From Microcoleus asticus IPMA8 (GTDB lineage: Bacteria; Cyanobacteriota; Cyanobacteriia; Cyanobacteriales; Microcoleaceae), in NCBI RefSeq assembly GCF_013179805.1, contig NZ_SRRZ01000074.1, forward strand, positions 1 through 35,705: a DNA stretch of 35,705 nucleotides. Reading direction: 5' to 3'. The translations under genes were made by a program, and so were the position numbers. Numbering within the stretch: position 1 is the first letter of the stretch; each line of letters opens with the position of its first letter. Under the pieces are notes generated by a model. It saw only the letters and a program-made list of their open reading frames with translations. It was not told where the DNA came from and ran no database searches. Below are positions 1-7,591 of this stretch, piece after piece.

Positions 1-2544
1 ACAAGTTAAACACAGAGGTACTGGAATCATAATGAATACTCCTATATTTATTGTTTCAAGCACTGCATAGCCCTTAACTGAACCGTATTGGATTAAAGCG
101 GAGATAGCCCTTTGGCGATCTGTTTCTTTCAGAACTTCCCTTGCCCTTTCGACAATTGGATCTAGAAATGTCCGCCACTCCTGTTTTTGCTTATTAAAAC
201 AACCAAATTTCCACGTAACAATTTGTCCCACAATTTCATCACCCAGGCGACACTCCTTAAACTCAGCAATCCCCGCAGCCGCTAAAAAATATGCCCGATA
301 TCCATAAAATTTATCCCACCCAACCTTAAACTTAACCAACGCTTTAATAAACGCTTCCTTCTCCTCCTTCCTAACCTCCTCACGCCCCAACCACAGCAAA
401 ATAACCTCTTTCCACTGCTTGTCAAAAATGCGATACCTAGCATCAGGATGTTGCGGATTCTTAGGAATATGATTCAAGAAAAAGTGCCAATCCTCAACCG
501 CCAACGCCGCAAAATATTCCTGAAACGTCGGATGGTAAAAAGCATAAATCCCCTCCGCCGTCTCCGCATCCCTCGCGACTAAATTCAGCCAACCCAAACG
601 ACAAGCTAACTCAAACTGCGATGCACCCATCACCCGATATCCCACACTTTCTCGCAACTGAAACCGTGACGTTTCATTCAACATCCCAGAAAGTGCCAAT
701 TTCCCCAAAGCCGCATTCAAATCCTGCTGCTGAATCCAATTCAGGCGGGGTTCCTTCCACTGATACAAAGTAGTCACAAATCGCCGATAAAGCTTCGCCT
801 TAGTATCCGGCAAATCCCCATCCAACGACTGCCAATTGCCGCACAGCAGCGAACATCTGAGGGGATTTTTCACTAAATCTCGGATTCGCTCTTTTCCTGT
901 TGCTGCTAATGCTTCGCGTAGCTGTTGAGAAAGCACCCCCCCAGCCCCCCTTGGTAAGGGGGGAGTAAGAGTTTCCCCGGCTTCTCCTAATTGTTGAGAA
1001 AGCACCCCCCCAGCCCCCCTTGGTAAGGGGGGAGCAAGAGTTTCATCTTCTCTTGTGTGCTCCCCATCTTTTCTTGTCCCCCCCCTTACCAAGGGGGGGT
1101 TAGGGGGGGTTCCAAACCATTTATCAATAAACATCCCCACCTGTTCGGGATAGGAAAACTCCAGAGTGCGATAAGTATCAAAAGTATCCAACGCAGTGCC
1201 GATCGCATCCCAAACATTCTGCCGACAACTTAGCACAATTCGCGCCCTTTGAATGCAGCCGCCCGTTCTAATTTGCCGCTGAATTTCCGCCAAAGGATTG
1301 CCATCTCCCACCGCCATCTCATCCGCCCCATCCAACACCAACCACACGCGCTCAGCATTAAATTGTGCTACAAAATCATCCTTAATTTCCGCCGTCGCCT
1401 CAGCCTTCCCAACTCTCTTAATTGCCGCCAGCAGCCAATTATCAAATAAATACGGCTCTAATTCCTTCCCCTGCAAATCCGCCAAGGATACCCAAATTAC
1501 AATTGCCTCGGAAATTTCAGCCGCTACCCAATTCGCAATCTGCCGCAATAGCGTTGTTTTTCCCGCCCCCGCTTCCCCTATAATTCCTAACCGCTTCCCC
1601 TTGCTTTTCGGGCTACTTCCTTGCTGGATTACTTGCTCAAGAAACTCGCTGTGTTCAAACCCTTGAGTAATTTGTTTTTTTCGGTAAAAATTTAAACCTT
1701 CTTCAGCCGCAACATTTTCGCGTCGCTGAGTCACTTTCTGCCGTTCCACCAATCCCAGCGGCACATAAACATCATTTATTTTATGGTTGCCAAAAGTTAG
1801 CCGATCGCTACTAAGTCGCTGCTGTTCTTTCTCGTCTAAAATCTGCTTGCAAATAGCTTGCCAATCAATCGGTCGATAAGCAATCCGGCTTTTTTCAACT
1901 ATCTCCTCAAGCCAAGCGTGCATCTCTTGAGTTGTGCTGTCGAACCGCGTTAAACTCTGCCCAGCAAAAATCTGAAAAACCTTATCATTGTCCTTGATTT
2001 CCTGAGCAAAGTATGCAGATACCAACGCAAATAATTCTTGCTCTAACTTTGTCTTGTAGGGTGCGACCTCGCAATTTTCTATGGCAATTTCCAGCAATTT
2101 TTGCTTAACTTCTTCAACCTGATTCTGCTTTAACTCATCTGCGGAAGTCAGCAGCAATTCTATTTCATCTAATCCTGTAATGGGAATCCCTGACGGGACT
2201 GTTTCTTTATCGACTTGTTCTAATTCTAATTTCAGCTTTTCGAGCTTTCGTTTCAACCAATCAAAATCCCGCCGCCTGTCTTGCAGCGAATAGGCAAAAC
2301 TCTCTCGGTTAGCCGCATTTTTTGGCTCGATTTCCTGTTTGCATTCTGAGGCGATTTGTTGCTGAGCTTTCAGGAAAGAAGTTTTCAGCGCTTTTTCTAA
2401 ATCGTGATTGACAATTTTTCCGTTTCGTGAAATTTTTTTTATTCCCGTCAAACAAGCATGATTGAGTGCATCATTGACTTGACTTCCCAAAATGCCTTGC
2501 CAAGCGACTGTGAAAAGCAAGCCCAAGGTAATCGGATCTGACAT
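1..2544 (-). CDS. NACHT-domain STAND ATPase (bacterial NLR-like), 3' end outside window
   Basis: The frame is open from ATG at 2544 to the left edge (848 codons, no stop), so the C-terminus is missing. About 310 N-terminal residues, starting MSDPITLGLL and largely helical and charged, match no effector I recognise. A NACHT NTPase follows: Walker A GEAGAGKTTL near residue 321 and Walker B LVLDGADEM near residue 400. A winged-helix region ends in the hallmark YHPTFQEYFAALAV near residue 670, and helical repeat-like sequence runs to the edge. Known bacterial NACHT proteins of this layout act as anti-phage NLR-like sensors; that role here is inferred from the family. An oddity is a Pro/Gly-rich, repeat-derived insertion at about residues 478-545 between the NTPase core and the winged helix, which keeps the frame open. 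A small XRE gene lies upstream on the same strand. Confidence 0.88.
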   Translation of the reverse strand, partial: MSDPITLGLLFTVAWQGILGSQVNDALNHACLTGIKKISRNGKIVNHDLEKALKTSFLKAQQQIASECKQEIEPKNAANRESFAYSLQDRRRDFDWLKRKLEKLKLELEQVDKETVPSGIPITGLDEIELLLTSADELKQNQVEEVKQKLLEIAIENCEVAPYKTKLEQELFALVSAYFAQEIKDNDKVFQIFAGQSLTRFDSTTQEMHAWLEEIVEKSRIAYRPIDWQAICKQILDEKEQQRLSSDRLTFGNHKINDVYVPLGLVERQKVTQRRENVAAEEGLNFYRKKQITQGFEHSEFLEQVIQQGSSPKSKGKRLGIIGEAGAGKTTLLRQIANWVAAEISEAIVIWVSLADLQGKELEPYLFDNWLLAAIKRVGKAEATAEIKDDFVAQFNAERVWLVLDGADEMAVGDGNPLAEIQRQIRTGGCIQRARIVLSCRQNVWDAIGTALDTFDTYRTLEFSYPEQVGMFIDKWFGTPPNPPLVRGGTRKDGEHTREDETLAPPLPRGAGGVLSQQLGEAGETLTPPLPRGAGGVLSQQLREALAATGKERIRDLVKNPLRCSLLCGNWQSLDGDLPDTKAKLYRRFVTTLYQWKEPRLNWIQQQDLNAALGKLALSGMLNETSRFQLRESVGYRVMGASQFELACRLGWLNLVARDAETAEGIYAFYHPTFQEYFAALAVEDWHFFLNHIPKNPQHPDARYRIFDKQWKEVILLWLGREEVRKEEKEAFIKALVKFKVGWDKFYGYRAYFLAAAGIAEFKECRLGDEIVGQIVTWKFGCFNKQKQEWRTFLDPIVERAREVLKETDRQRAISALIQYGSVKGYAVLETINIGVFIMIPVPLCLTC
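923..1110. repeat. GC-rich palindromic repeats, three copies, inside the NACHT gene
   Basis: Positions 923-974 and 992-1043 are near-identical direct copies offset by 69 bp. Each contains a C-run, the core CCTTGGTAAGGGG and a G-run. A third copy, in inverted orientation, lies at 1078-1110 (core CTTACCAAGG). The 69-bp offset equals 23 codons, so the duplication keeps the NACHT frame and encodes a repeated unit containing PPLPRGAGG. Similar C-run/TTACCAAGG/G-run elements occur as dispersed repeats in filamentous cyanobacteria (from memory). Confidence 0.85.
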
Positions 2545-2706
2545 TTGACGGTTCTCCTGATGCGCTGCTGGAAGCGGGTTATTTCAATGATAGGCGATCT
2601 AGTTTAGTTGCGGGCGATCGACCTATGCTGAAATCATTACATCAAAACTTCGATCGTCAGATCAAAAGTCGATCGCTAAAACATTGAATTTAAGCAAAAC
2701 CTTCAA

Positions 2707-2925
2707 CTATTTTTCTAGGATTACCACGAAATCCTCAATCATCACATCAAAGGTGCGAGCCAGCTTGTGGACTGCTGCAAAATCAACCATTGCCATCCCC
2801 TGAGAACGGGCATAATTGCTAATGGTACTGTAGCCCACGCCCGATCGCTCCGCAACCTCTTTGAGCGTCCATCCCTTCTCGGCAGCCAACTCTCGAACCC
2901 GCAATCTGACTAAGCCTTTGCTCAT
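2707..2925 (-). CDS. Small XRE-family helix-turn-helix regulator
   Basis: A 72-residue protein consisting almost entirely of one Cro/C1-type HTH. Residues LRVRELAAEKGWTLKEVAER form helices 1-2, and SGVGYSTISNYARSQG is the turn and recognition helix. The tail LARTFDVMIEDFVVI is the usual end of this fold. ATG at 2925 is preferred; a GTG two codons upstream (2931) is also possible, and neither has a clear Shine-Dalgarno. The gene lies 162 bp upstream of the NACHT gene on the same strand and is divergent from the 3092 gene, so it may control either or both. The promoter side has an AT-rich TATACT-like box near 2955. It binds DNA by family; the target is unknown. Confidence 0.85.
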   Translation of the reverse strand: MSKGLVRLRVRELAAEKGWTLKEVAERSGVGYSTISNYARSQGMAMVDFAAVHKLARTFDVMIEDFVVILEK

Positions 2926-3091
2926 ATTCACTATTTACAAAATTTTGGATTTAGTATAATATATCAAAAAGCGATCGCCCCCGGTCTGCAAACTAAAGAC
3001 GATCGCCAGTTAAAATTAATCCCGACAGATAATTTCTGTCGATCGCACTTAGCAGAGATAGATTTAGCTACCACCACCAGATGCAACTACA

Positions 3092-3562
3092 ATGATATCA
3101 GAAAATCAGTTAAGAGCGTCAGCGATCGGCGCATCAAAAATTATTCACAAATCGTCGATCGTCAATCCGCGATCGAGATTTGTCACCGAAGAAACAGTGG
3201 CACTCCTGTTCAACATATCACCCGAACAGATATACCGGATCGAATGCTGCCACAACGTGGTGTACGTTCATGCCAAAGGCCTCAGTCGATTTGTCAGCTA
3301 CGCCGATTTTCCGCCAATCTTAGAAGTAAAACCGCCCTGCGCTCAAGATTTTGTCGCATGGTACAAACGCTGGAAACGGACACAAGCACCAGAATTTTGG
3401 ACTAAATTCTATACGTACAACTTCAAAACGGCTGTTTCAGTTGACAGCTTGCTTGAGTGGGGTAAATTAGTCGCTACAGTTAAATCGGTAATTTCTGCAT
3501 CAGCGCTGCAACAGCTACGAGATGTTTACGCTCAAGAAAAAACATTGATGGAAAATTTTTAA
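3092..3562 (+). CDS. Hypothetical protein, 156 residues
   Basis: I do not recognise this family. The protein is soluble with no signal peptide or membrane segment. Residues about 30-60 (TEETVALLFNISPEQIYRIE, then VVYVHAKG) read like a short helix plus beta element that could contact nucleic acid, but this is only an impression. The second half is rich in aromatic residues (WYKRWKRTQ, EFWTKFYTYNF) and ends in a helix. The start is the ATG at 3092, with no strong ribosome-binding site. The gene is divergent from the XRE regulator across a 166-bp spacer that contains several CGATCG motifs, so the two may share a control region. A hairpin follows the stop. Confidence 0.6.
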   Translation: MISENQLRASAIGASKIIHKSSIVNPRSRFVTEETVALLFNISPEQIYRIECCHNVVYVHAKGLSRFVSYADFPPILEVKPPCAQDFVAWYKRWKRTQAPEFWTKFYTYNFKTAVSVDSLLEWGKLVATVKSVISASALQQLRDVYAQEKTLMENF

Positions 3563-3572
3563 ACAGTTTTCA

Positions 3573-3603
3573 AGCGTAAGGTGAGCACGGAGCACCTTAC
3601 GCT
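3573..3603. terminator. Inverted repeat after the 3092 gene
   Basis: Perfect 11-bp arms AGCGTAAGGTG (3573-3583) and CACCTTACGCT (3593-3603) enclose a 9-base loop, 10 bp after the stop. There is no T-run, so it may be a dispersed hairpin repeat rather than an efficient intrinsic terminator. Related GTAAGGTGC hairpins occur at 11906-11937 and 30840-30865. Confidence 0.5.
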
Positions 3604-3753
3604 CAAGAGTGCGATCGACTGATTTGTATCATTGTAGACGTTGGCGATCGGCAGTAAACAAGATTTATTCATAATCACTGGTTTAAAAAAGAGATTTTGA
3701 GCGATCGCTTTTATCCGGGTGAATTAGCGGCGCATGATTTGATGGAATGAGAG

Positions 3754-3835
3754 AAGGCGTTAGGTGTTAATTTTTGTGACTTTTGAGTAAAAATAAGGCG
3801 TTAGGTGTTAATTTTTGTGACTTTTGAGTAAAAAT
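3754..3835 (+). repeat. Perfect 41-bp tandem duplication at the start of the 3824 gene
   Basis: Copies 3754-3794 and 3795-3835 are identical and adjacent. Each begins AAGGCGTTAGGTG and ends TTTTGAGTAAAAAT. The second copy contains the TTG at 3824 that could start the downstream gene, and the first copy carries the same TTG. The upstream stretch 3685-3750 has nothing intact, although one frame ending at 3750 reads like the end of a decayed protein (RFYPGELAAHDLME, then stop). Confidence 0.9.
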
Positions 3836-5923
3836 ATTGCTGTGATAACTGTTATGAAGGATGAAAGTTTTTTTGAAGAATTTGCATTTCTCCTGGTTAA
3901 GTATCAAGCAACTAATAAAGCCAATAAATATCGAGGCGTCCCTCTTTCTAGTATATGTTGGACCTTGAGAGGACTTCTGAATATGCGTACTGAAGGAGTG
4001 AACCTGACTTCAGACGAACTTCTTTTTCTAAAAGAATGGGAATGGATAATCGAGCTTTCTCCCTCCAATCCTCTTTATAAAATTCTTAAGAAGGTTGACT
4101 CAGGTCAGAAACTGAGTAAACAAGAAAGGATGGCTTTGGAACTAGAGCAACAAGAAGTAAAGCTTATTTGGAAAAAAGAGCAGCAACGAGAGCAACAACA
4201 AAGGGAACGAGAGCAACAAGAAAAAAAGCTGGCTTTGGCACGAGAGCAACAAGAAAAAAAGCTGGCTTTGGCACGAGAGCAACAAGAAAAAATAAATAAA
4301 GAGAGGCACTTGGCTGAACTAGCGACAAAATACCGAGTCAGTAGCTCCTATTCATCTATCTCTAATCGTCTGTATGACCTTCTTTGTCAAATTGACAGAG
4401 GAAATCAACTGAGTGATTCAGAGGTGATATGGATGAAATTGAATCGGTTTTATGAACCGATAGAAATTTCTCGCAAAATGCAGCACTTTGCTGGACTGAA
4501 GTTTATGTACAAAGCTACTAAAAATCAGGATTCATTACCCTCAAGTAATCTCTATAAAATCCTGAAACGAATTGACGAAAACCAGCCACTTAGCACTAAA
4601 GATATTCAATGGTTAAAACAGGAAAAACTATCAGAAACACTTGCTATTTTTGAGGAACGAGAAGCCTTACAACAAATAGTATTTTCTCAGCTAAAAACTA
4701 AGTATCAAGCAACTAAACATCTGGATTCATCTTTATTTAGTCCGCTCTATCAAATTCTGAAAAAGCTGGATGCGGATAAGCAGTTGAGCTTATTAGATAT
4801 TAATTGGCTAGAAGAGCATCAACTGAGCGAAACGCTTGGCATTGTTGTAGAAATTGAAAATAATCGGCACTTTGCTGAACTGAAGATTAAGTATAAAGCT
4901 ACCCAATATGAGGATTCATCCCTCTCTAGCCATCTGTATAAAGTTCTTAAAAAAATTGATTCAGCAAGTCAGCTAGGTGAGCCAGATATTAACTTTCTGA
5001 AAAAGCGTAAGCTGACTGAGACGATCGCGATCGCTCTTGACAAATGTGCTGCTAGTCTGAAGTCCAAAATCAAGTCGGGAGAGCAGTTGAGTGAGGCTGA
5101 TATTGATTGGGCGAAACAGAATGGACGTGAGGATGTCATTACTTTTGCCCAAGAAAAGGAATTTGCTGCTCTGAAGTCGAAATATGATGTCTCGAACTAT
5201 AAAGATAAATCACCTTCGAGTCCGTTGTACGCAATTCTGCAAAAGCTGGATAAAGGAGAGCGAATTGAGGAGATAGATGTAGCTTGGCTGGAGGAGAATA
5301 AACTTGAAGCATCTCAACCTAGCTATAGCCATTATGGGTGGCACGAAGAGCGCCGATCTCAAGGGCAGAAACTTTTCTCTGGCAAGATTTGGACTGCTTA
5401 CCACAAAAACGAAGCAACTTTCTATGAAGAGGACTACAAGCACACTGGAAATAAATGGAACTTGCCTAATGCCAGCAGTCATTGGCGCAAGGCGAATGAA
5501 CCTAGAAGTGCATTGAAGCTGACGGAAAATCTAGACTTCAACCAAATAAAAGAAAATAAATTAAAGTCAGCTTTACTAACAACTAGGGGCGGTGCTTTCC
5601 GAGATATCTATAAACTAGATGATGCAGAAAAGTGCGCTCTCAAAGCGATTGAGTATCAGCCTCAGAGTCATCATCCTTACACTTTAATGGGAGCTATTTG
5701 TTTTGAGCGGGGCGAATTCTTAGAGGGTGAGCGTTGGTTTAATGAGGCAATTAAACGCGGTGCTTCTCCCAGAGATCAGGATGCGGAAATGAAGCGGGTT
5801 GTCAAAAATGCCAAGGATGAGAATAAACGGCGGGAAGTGATAAACTATCTGCTGGAGAAAGATTCCAGACGCTATGCTTGGGCTAACTCTTATCTAAAGC
5901 AGTCAAAAAACAAAGCTAAGTGA
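3824..5923 (+). CDS. Modular repeat protein with coiled coil and C-terminal TPR, function unknown
   Basis: 699 residues if TTG 3824 is used. ATG 3854 (residue 11, MKDESFFEEF) is an equally good start; neither has a clear ribosome-binding site. Residues about 160-500 hold at least five repeats of about 60 residues with the pattern KYxAT, DSS, then LYKILKKID, LSxxDIxWL and LSETLAI. A first, diverged copy lies at about 18-106. Between the first and second repeats is a Gln/Glu/Arg-rich coiled coil (about 107-162) with an 11-residue tandem repeat. After residue 500 comes an aromatic stretch (KIWTAYHKNEATFYEEDY) and then TPR-like helices at about 575-645. No catalytic motif was seen, so a scaffold or interaction role is likely. 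It neighbours the NACHT/XRE genes, but no functional link is shown. The palindrome pair downstream separates it from convergent ugd. Confidence 0.8.
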   Translation: MSKNIAVITVMKDESFFEEFAFLLVKYQATNKANKYRGVPLSSICWTLRGLLNMRTEGVNLTSDELLFLKEWEWIIELSPSNPLYKILKKVDSGQKLSKQERMALELEQQEVKLIWKKEQQREQQQREREQQEKKLALAREQQEKKLALAREQQEKINKERHLAELATKYRVSSSYSSISNRLYDLLCQIDRGNQLSDSEVIWMKLNRFYEPIEISRKMQHFAGLKFMYKATKNQDSLPSSNLYKILKRIDENQPLSTKDIQWLKQEKLSETLAIFEEREALQQIVFSQLKTKYQATKHLDSSLFSPLYQILKKLDADKQLSLLDINWLEEHQLSETLGIVVEIENNRHFAELKIKYKATQYEDSSLSSHLYKVLKKIDSASQLGEPDINFLKKRKLTETIAIALDKCAASLKSKIKSGEQLSEADIDWAKQNGREDVITFAQEKEFAALKSKYDVSNYKDKSPSSPLYAILQKLDKGERIEEIDVAWLEENKLEASQPSYSHYGWHEERRSQGQKLFSGKIWTAYHKNEATFYEEDYKHTGNKWNLPNASSHWRKANEPRSALKLTENLDFNQIKENKLKSALLTTRGGAFRDIYKLDDAEKCALKAIEYQPQSHHPYTLMGAICFERGEFLEGERWFNEAIKRGASPRDQDAEMKRVVKNAKDENKRREVINYLLEKDSRRYAWANSYLKQSKNKAK
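4208..4291 (+). repeat. 33-bp in-frame tandem repeat (coiled coil)
   Basis: Copies at 4208-4240 and 4241-4273 are identical, and a partial third copy runs to 4291. The unit encodes REQQEKKLALA, which is 11 residues (three helical turns), so copy-number change would lengthen or shorten the coiled coil without a frameshift. Confidence 0.9.
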
Positions 5924-5956
5924 TATCAATTCCGGTTGCACTCCTTATGATACGGA

Positions 5957-6017
5957 GGAAACGGCAATGCCGTTTCCCTACCCAGATTAATTGTAGGGAA
6001 ACGGCATTGCCGTTTCC
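5957..6017. terminator. Pair of nested palindromes between convergent genes
   Basis: Two arms of 25 bp (5957-5981 and 5993-6017) are perfect reverse complements across an 11-base loop. Each arm is also itself a palindrome built from GGAAACGGCA and TGCCGTTTCC around one central base. The element sits between the converging 3824 gene and ugd, so it can act as a bidirectional terminator. The sequence is typical of a dispersed cyanobacterial repeat. Confidence 0.75.
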
Positions 6018-6049
6018 TGACTTTGGTTGGTAATATTAATTCTCTCCCT

Positions 6050-7438
6050 TTACCTTCCAATACCCACATATTGGAAACCAGCCACTTCTAAAGCCTTCTT
6101 ATCTAAGAAATTGCGGCCGTCAATCATCACCGGATGATTCATCAACTTGGCCATTTTATCGTAATCTAAATTGCGAAACTGTTCCCAGTCTGTCACCAAC
6201 ACCAAAGCATCGCAACCGTCGGCCAACCTTTCCGGGTCAGTTTCTACCAAAACTCCCGACAAACCGTGACGCATTCCAGTTTGAGAAACAATCGGATCGT
6301 AAGCTTTAACTTTCGCTCCCAATCGGTTCAAACTCTCGATTAAATTCAGCGAAGGAGCATCCCGCAAATCGTCAGTATCCGGCTTGAAAGTCAAACCCAA
6401 AAGTCCGACTGTTTTACCTTTGAGAATCTTCAAAACGTGCTGCAACTTTTCAATAGCAATCAACCGCTGGCGTTCGTTTACTTCCACTGCAGCTTTCAGC
6501 AAATGCGCCTCGTAACCGTAATCCTCAGCAGTGTGAACTAAAGCTGAGACATCTTTCGGGAAACAAGAACCGCCCCAACCAATGCCAGCTTGCAGAAACT
6601 TGCCACCAATCCGCGAATCTAAACCGATACCTTTCGCTATTTGGGTAATATCTGCACCGACGCGATCGCAAATATTAGCAACTTCATTAATAAAGCTAAT
6701 CTTCGTAGCCAAAAAAGCATTCGCTGCGTACTTAATCATCTCCGCTGAACTGATATCTGTCATCACCACAGGAACCTCCGGCAAAGACGGATTCTCTGCA
6801 AACTTGCGATCGACAATCGGCCGGTATAACTGTAGCATCATATCCATAGCCCGCCGAGAGTTGCTGCCGAGAACAATGCGATCGGGATTAAAAGTATCGA
6901 AAACAGCACAGCCCTCCCGCAAAAACTCCGGGTTGCTAACCACATCAAATACCACACCTTTTTTTGCTGCTACTTCCTCACCCGTAGCCGCATCATTGGT
7001 TTGAGCTTTTTGACGTTCCGCCAAACCGTCGAGGACAATCCTCCGCACCCAGTCCCCGGAACCTATCGGCACCGTAGATTTATTGACAATGACTTTGTAA
7101 TCGCCGTCGAGGTGAGCTCCAATTCCACGAGCAACCGCTTCCACGTAGCGAGTATCGCTTTCCCCAGTAGGCAAAGGAGGAGTCCCCACGGCAATAAACA
7201 AAATATCCCCGTGAGAGACTCCTGCTGCTAAATCCGAAGTAAATTCTAGATTGCCCGCCGCAGATGCAGAGGACATTAATTCAGACAGTCCGGGTTCAAA
7301 AATAGGCGACTGTCCAGACTTCATTAATTTAACTTTTTCTTCGTTGTTGTCTACGCAAATCACGTGGTGGCCTATGTGAGCCAAACAAGTGCCGGTGACT
7401 AAGCCAACATATCCTGTACCGATAACACAAACTTGCAT
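6050..7438 (-). CDS. ugd: UDP-glucose 6-dehydrogenase
   Basis: Oxidises UDP-glucose to UDP-glucuronate with 2 NAD+ in the cytosol. The 462-residue length is normal. The N-terminal Rossmann fold begins VCVIGTGYVGLVTGTCLA (residues 3-20) with the NAD-binding acidic residue in VICVDNNEEK. The active-site block GWGGSCFPKD has its catalytic Cys at about 292, and Lys in EMIKYAANAFLATKI lies near residue 236. The C-terminal UDP-binding domain holds LGLTFKPDTDDLRDAPS. It lies downstream of uxs on the same strand, 153 bp apart, so product and next enzyme are encoded together. Likely supplies sugar nucleotides for exopolysaccharide or cell-surface glycans. Confidence 0.97.
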   Translation of the reverse strand: MQVCVIGTGYVGLVTGTCLAHIGHHVICVDNNEEKVKLMKSGQSPIFEPGLSELMSSASAAGNLEFTSDLAAGVSHGDILFIAVGTPPLPTGESDTRYVEAVARGIGAHLDGDYKVIVNKSTVPIGSGDWVRRIVLDGLAERQKAQTNDAATGEEVAAKKGVVFDVVSNPEFLREGCAVFDTFNPDRIVLGSNSRRAMDMMLQLYRPIVDRKFAENPSLPEVPVVMTDISSAEMIKYAANAFLATKISFINEVANICDRVGADITQIAKGIGLDSRIGGKFLQAGIGWGGSCFPKDVSALVHTAEDYGYEAHLLKAAVEVNERQRLIAIEKLQHVLKILKGKTVGLLGLTFKPDTDDLRDAPSLNLIESLNRLGAKVKAYDPIVSQTGMRHGLSGVLVETDPERLADGCDALVLVTDWEQFRNLDYDKMAKLMNHPVMIDGRNFLDKKALEVAGFQYVGIGR

Positions 7439-7482
7439 AGAAATCTCCTCAAAGCTAGTAAATAAATCAGGTAGGAATTGAG

Positions 7483-7540
7483 AATCGGGAATTTAGAATC
7501 GGGAATTGGGAATCGGGAATTGGGAATCGGGAATTGGGAA
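7483..7540. repeat. 14-bp tandem repeats between ugd and uxs
   Basis: About four copies of AATCGGGAATTGGG (with small variation) lie in the spacer between the two sugar-nucleotide genes. Such short tandem arrays are common in filamentous cyanobacterial spacers. No coding or regulatory role is visible. Confidence 0.8.
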
Positions 7541-7591
7541 TAAGGAAGATTTTTTCCCTCCCCCTCACCCAGTCTCTCCCTCTCCCAGTCT

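Noticed and set aside
923..1110. CRISPR-like array
   Set aside because: Only three copies, one inverted, with unequal spacers and coding in frame.
1249..1666. Plus-strand frames within the NACHT gene
   Set aside because: Antisense to the Walker A/B region; the minus-strand frame is open across the whole interval and carries the motifs.
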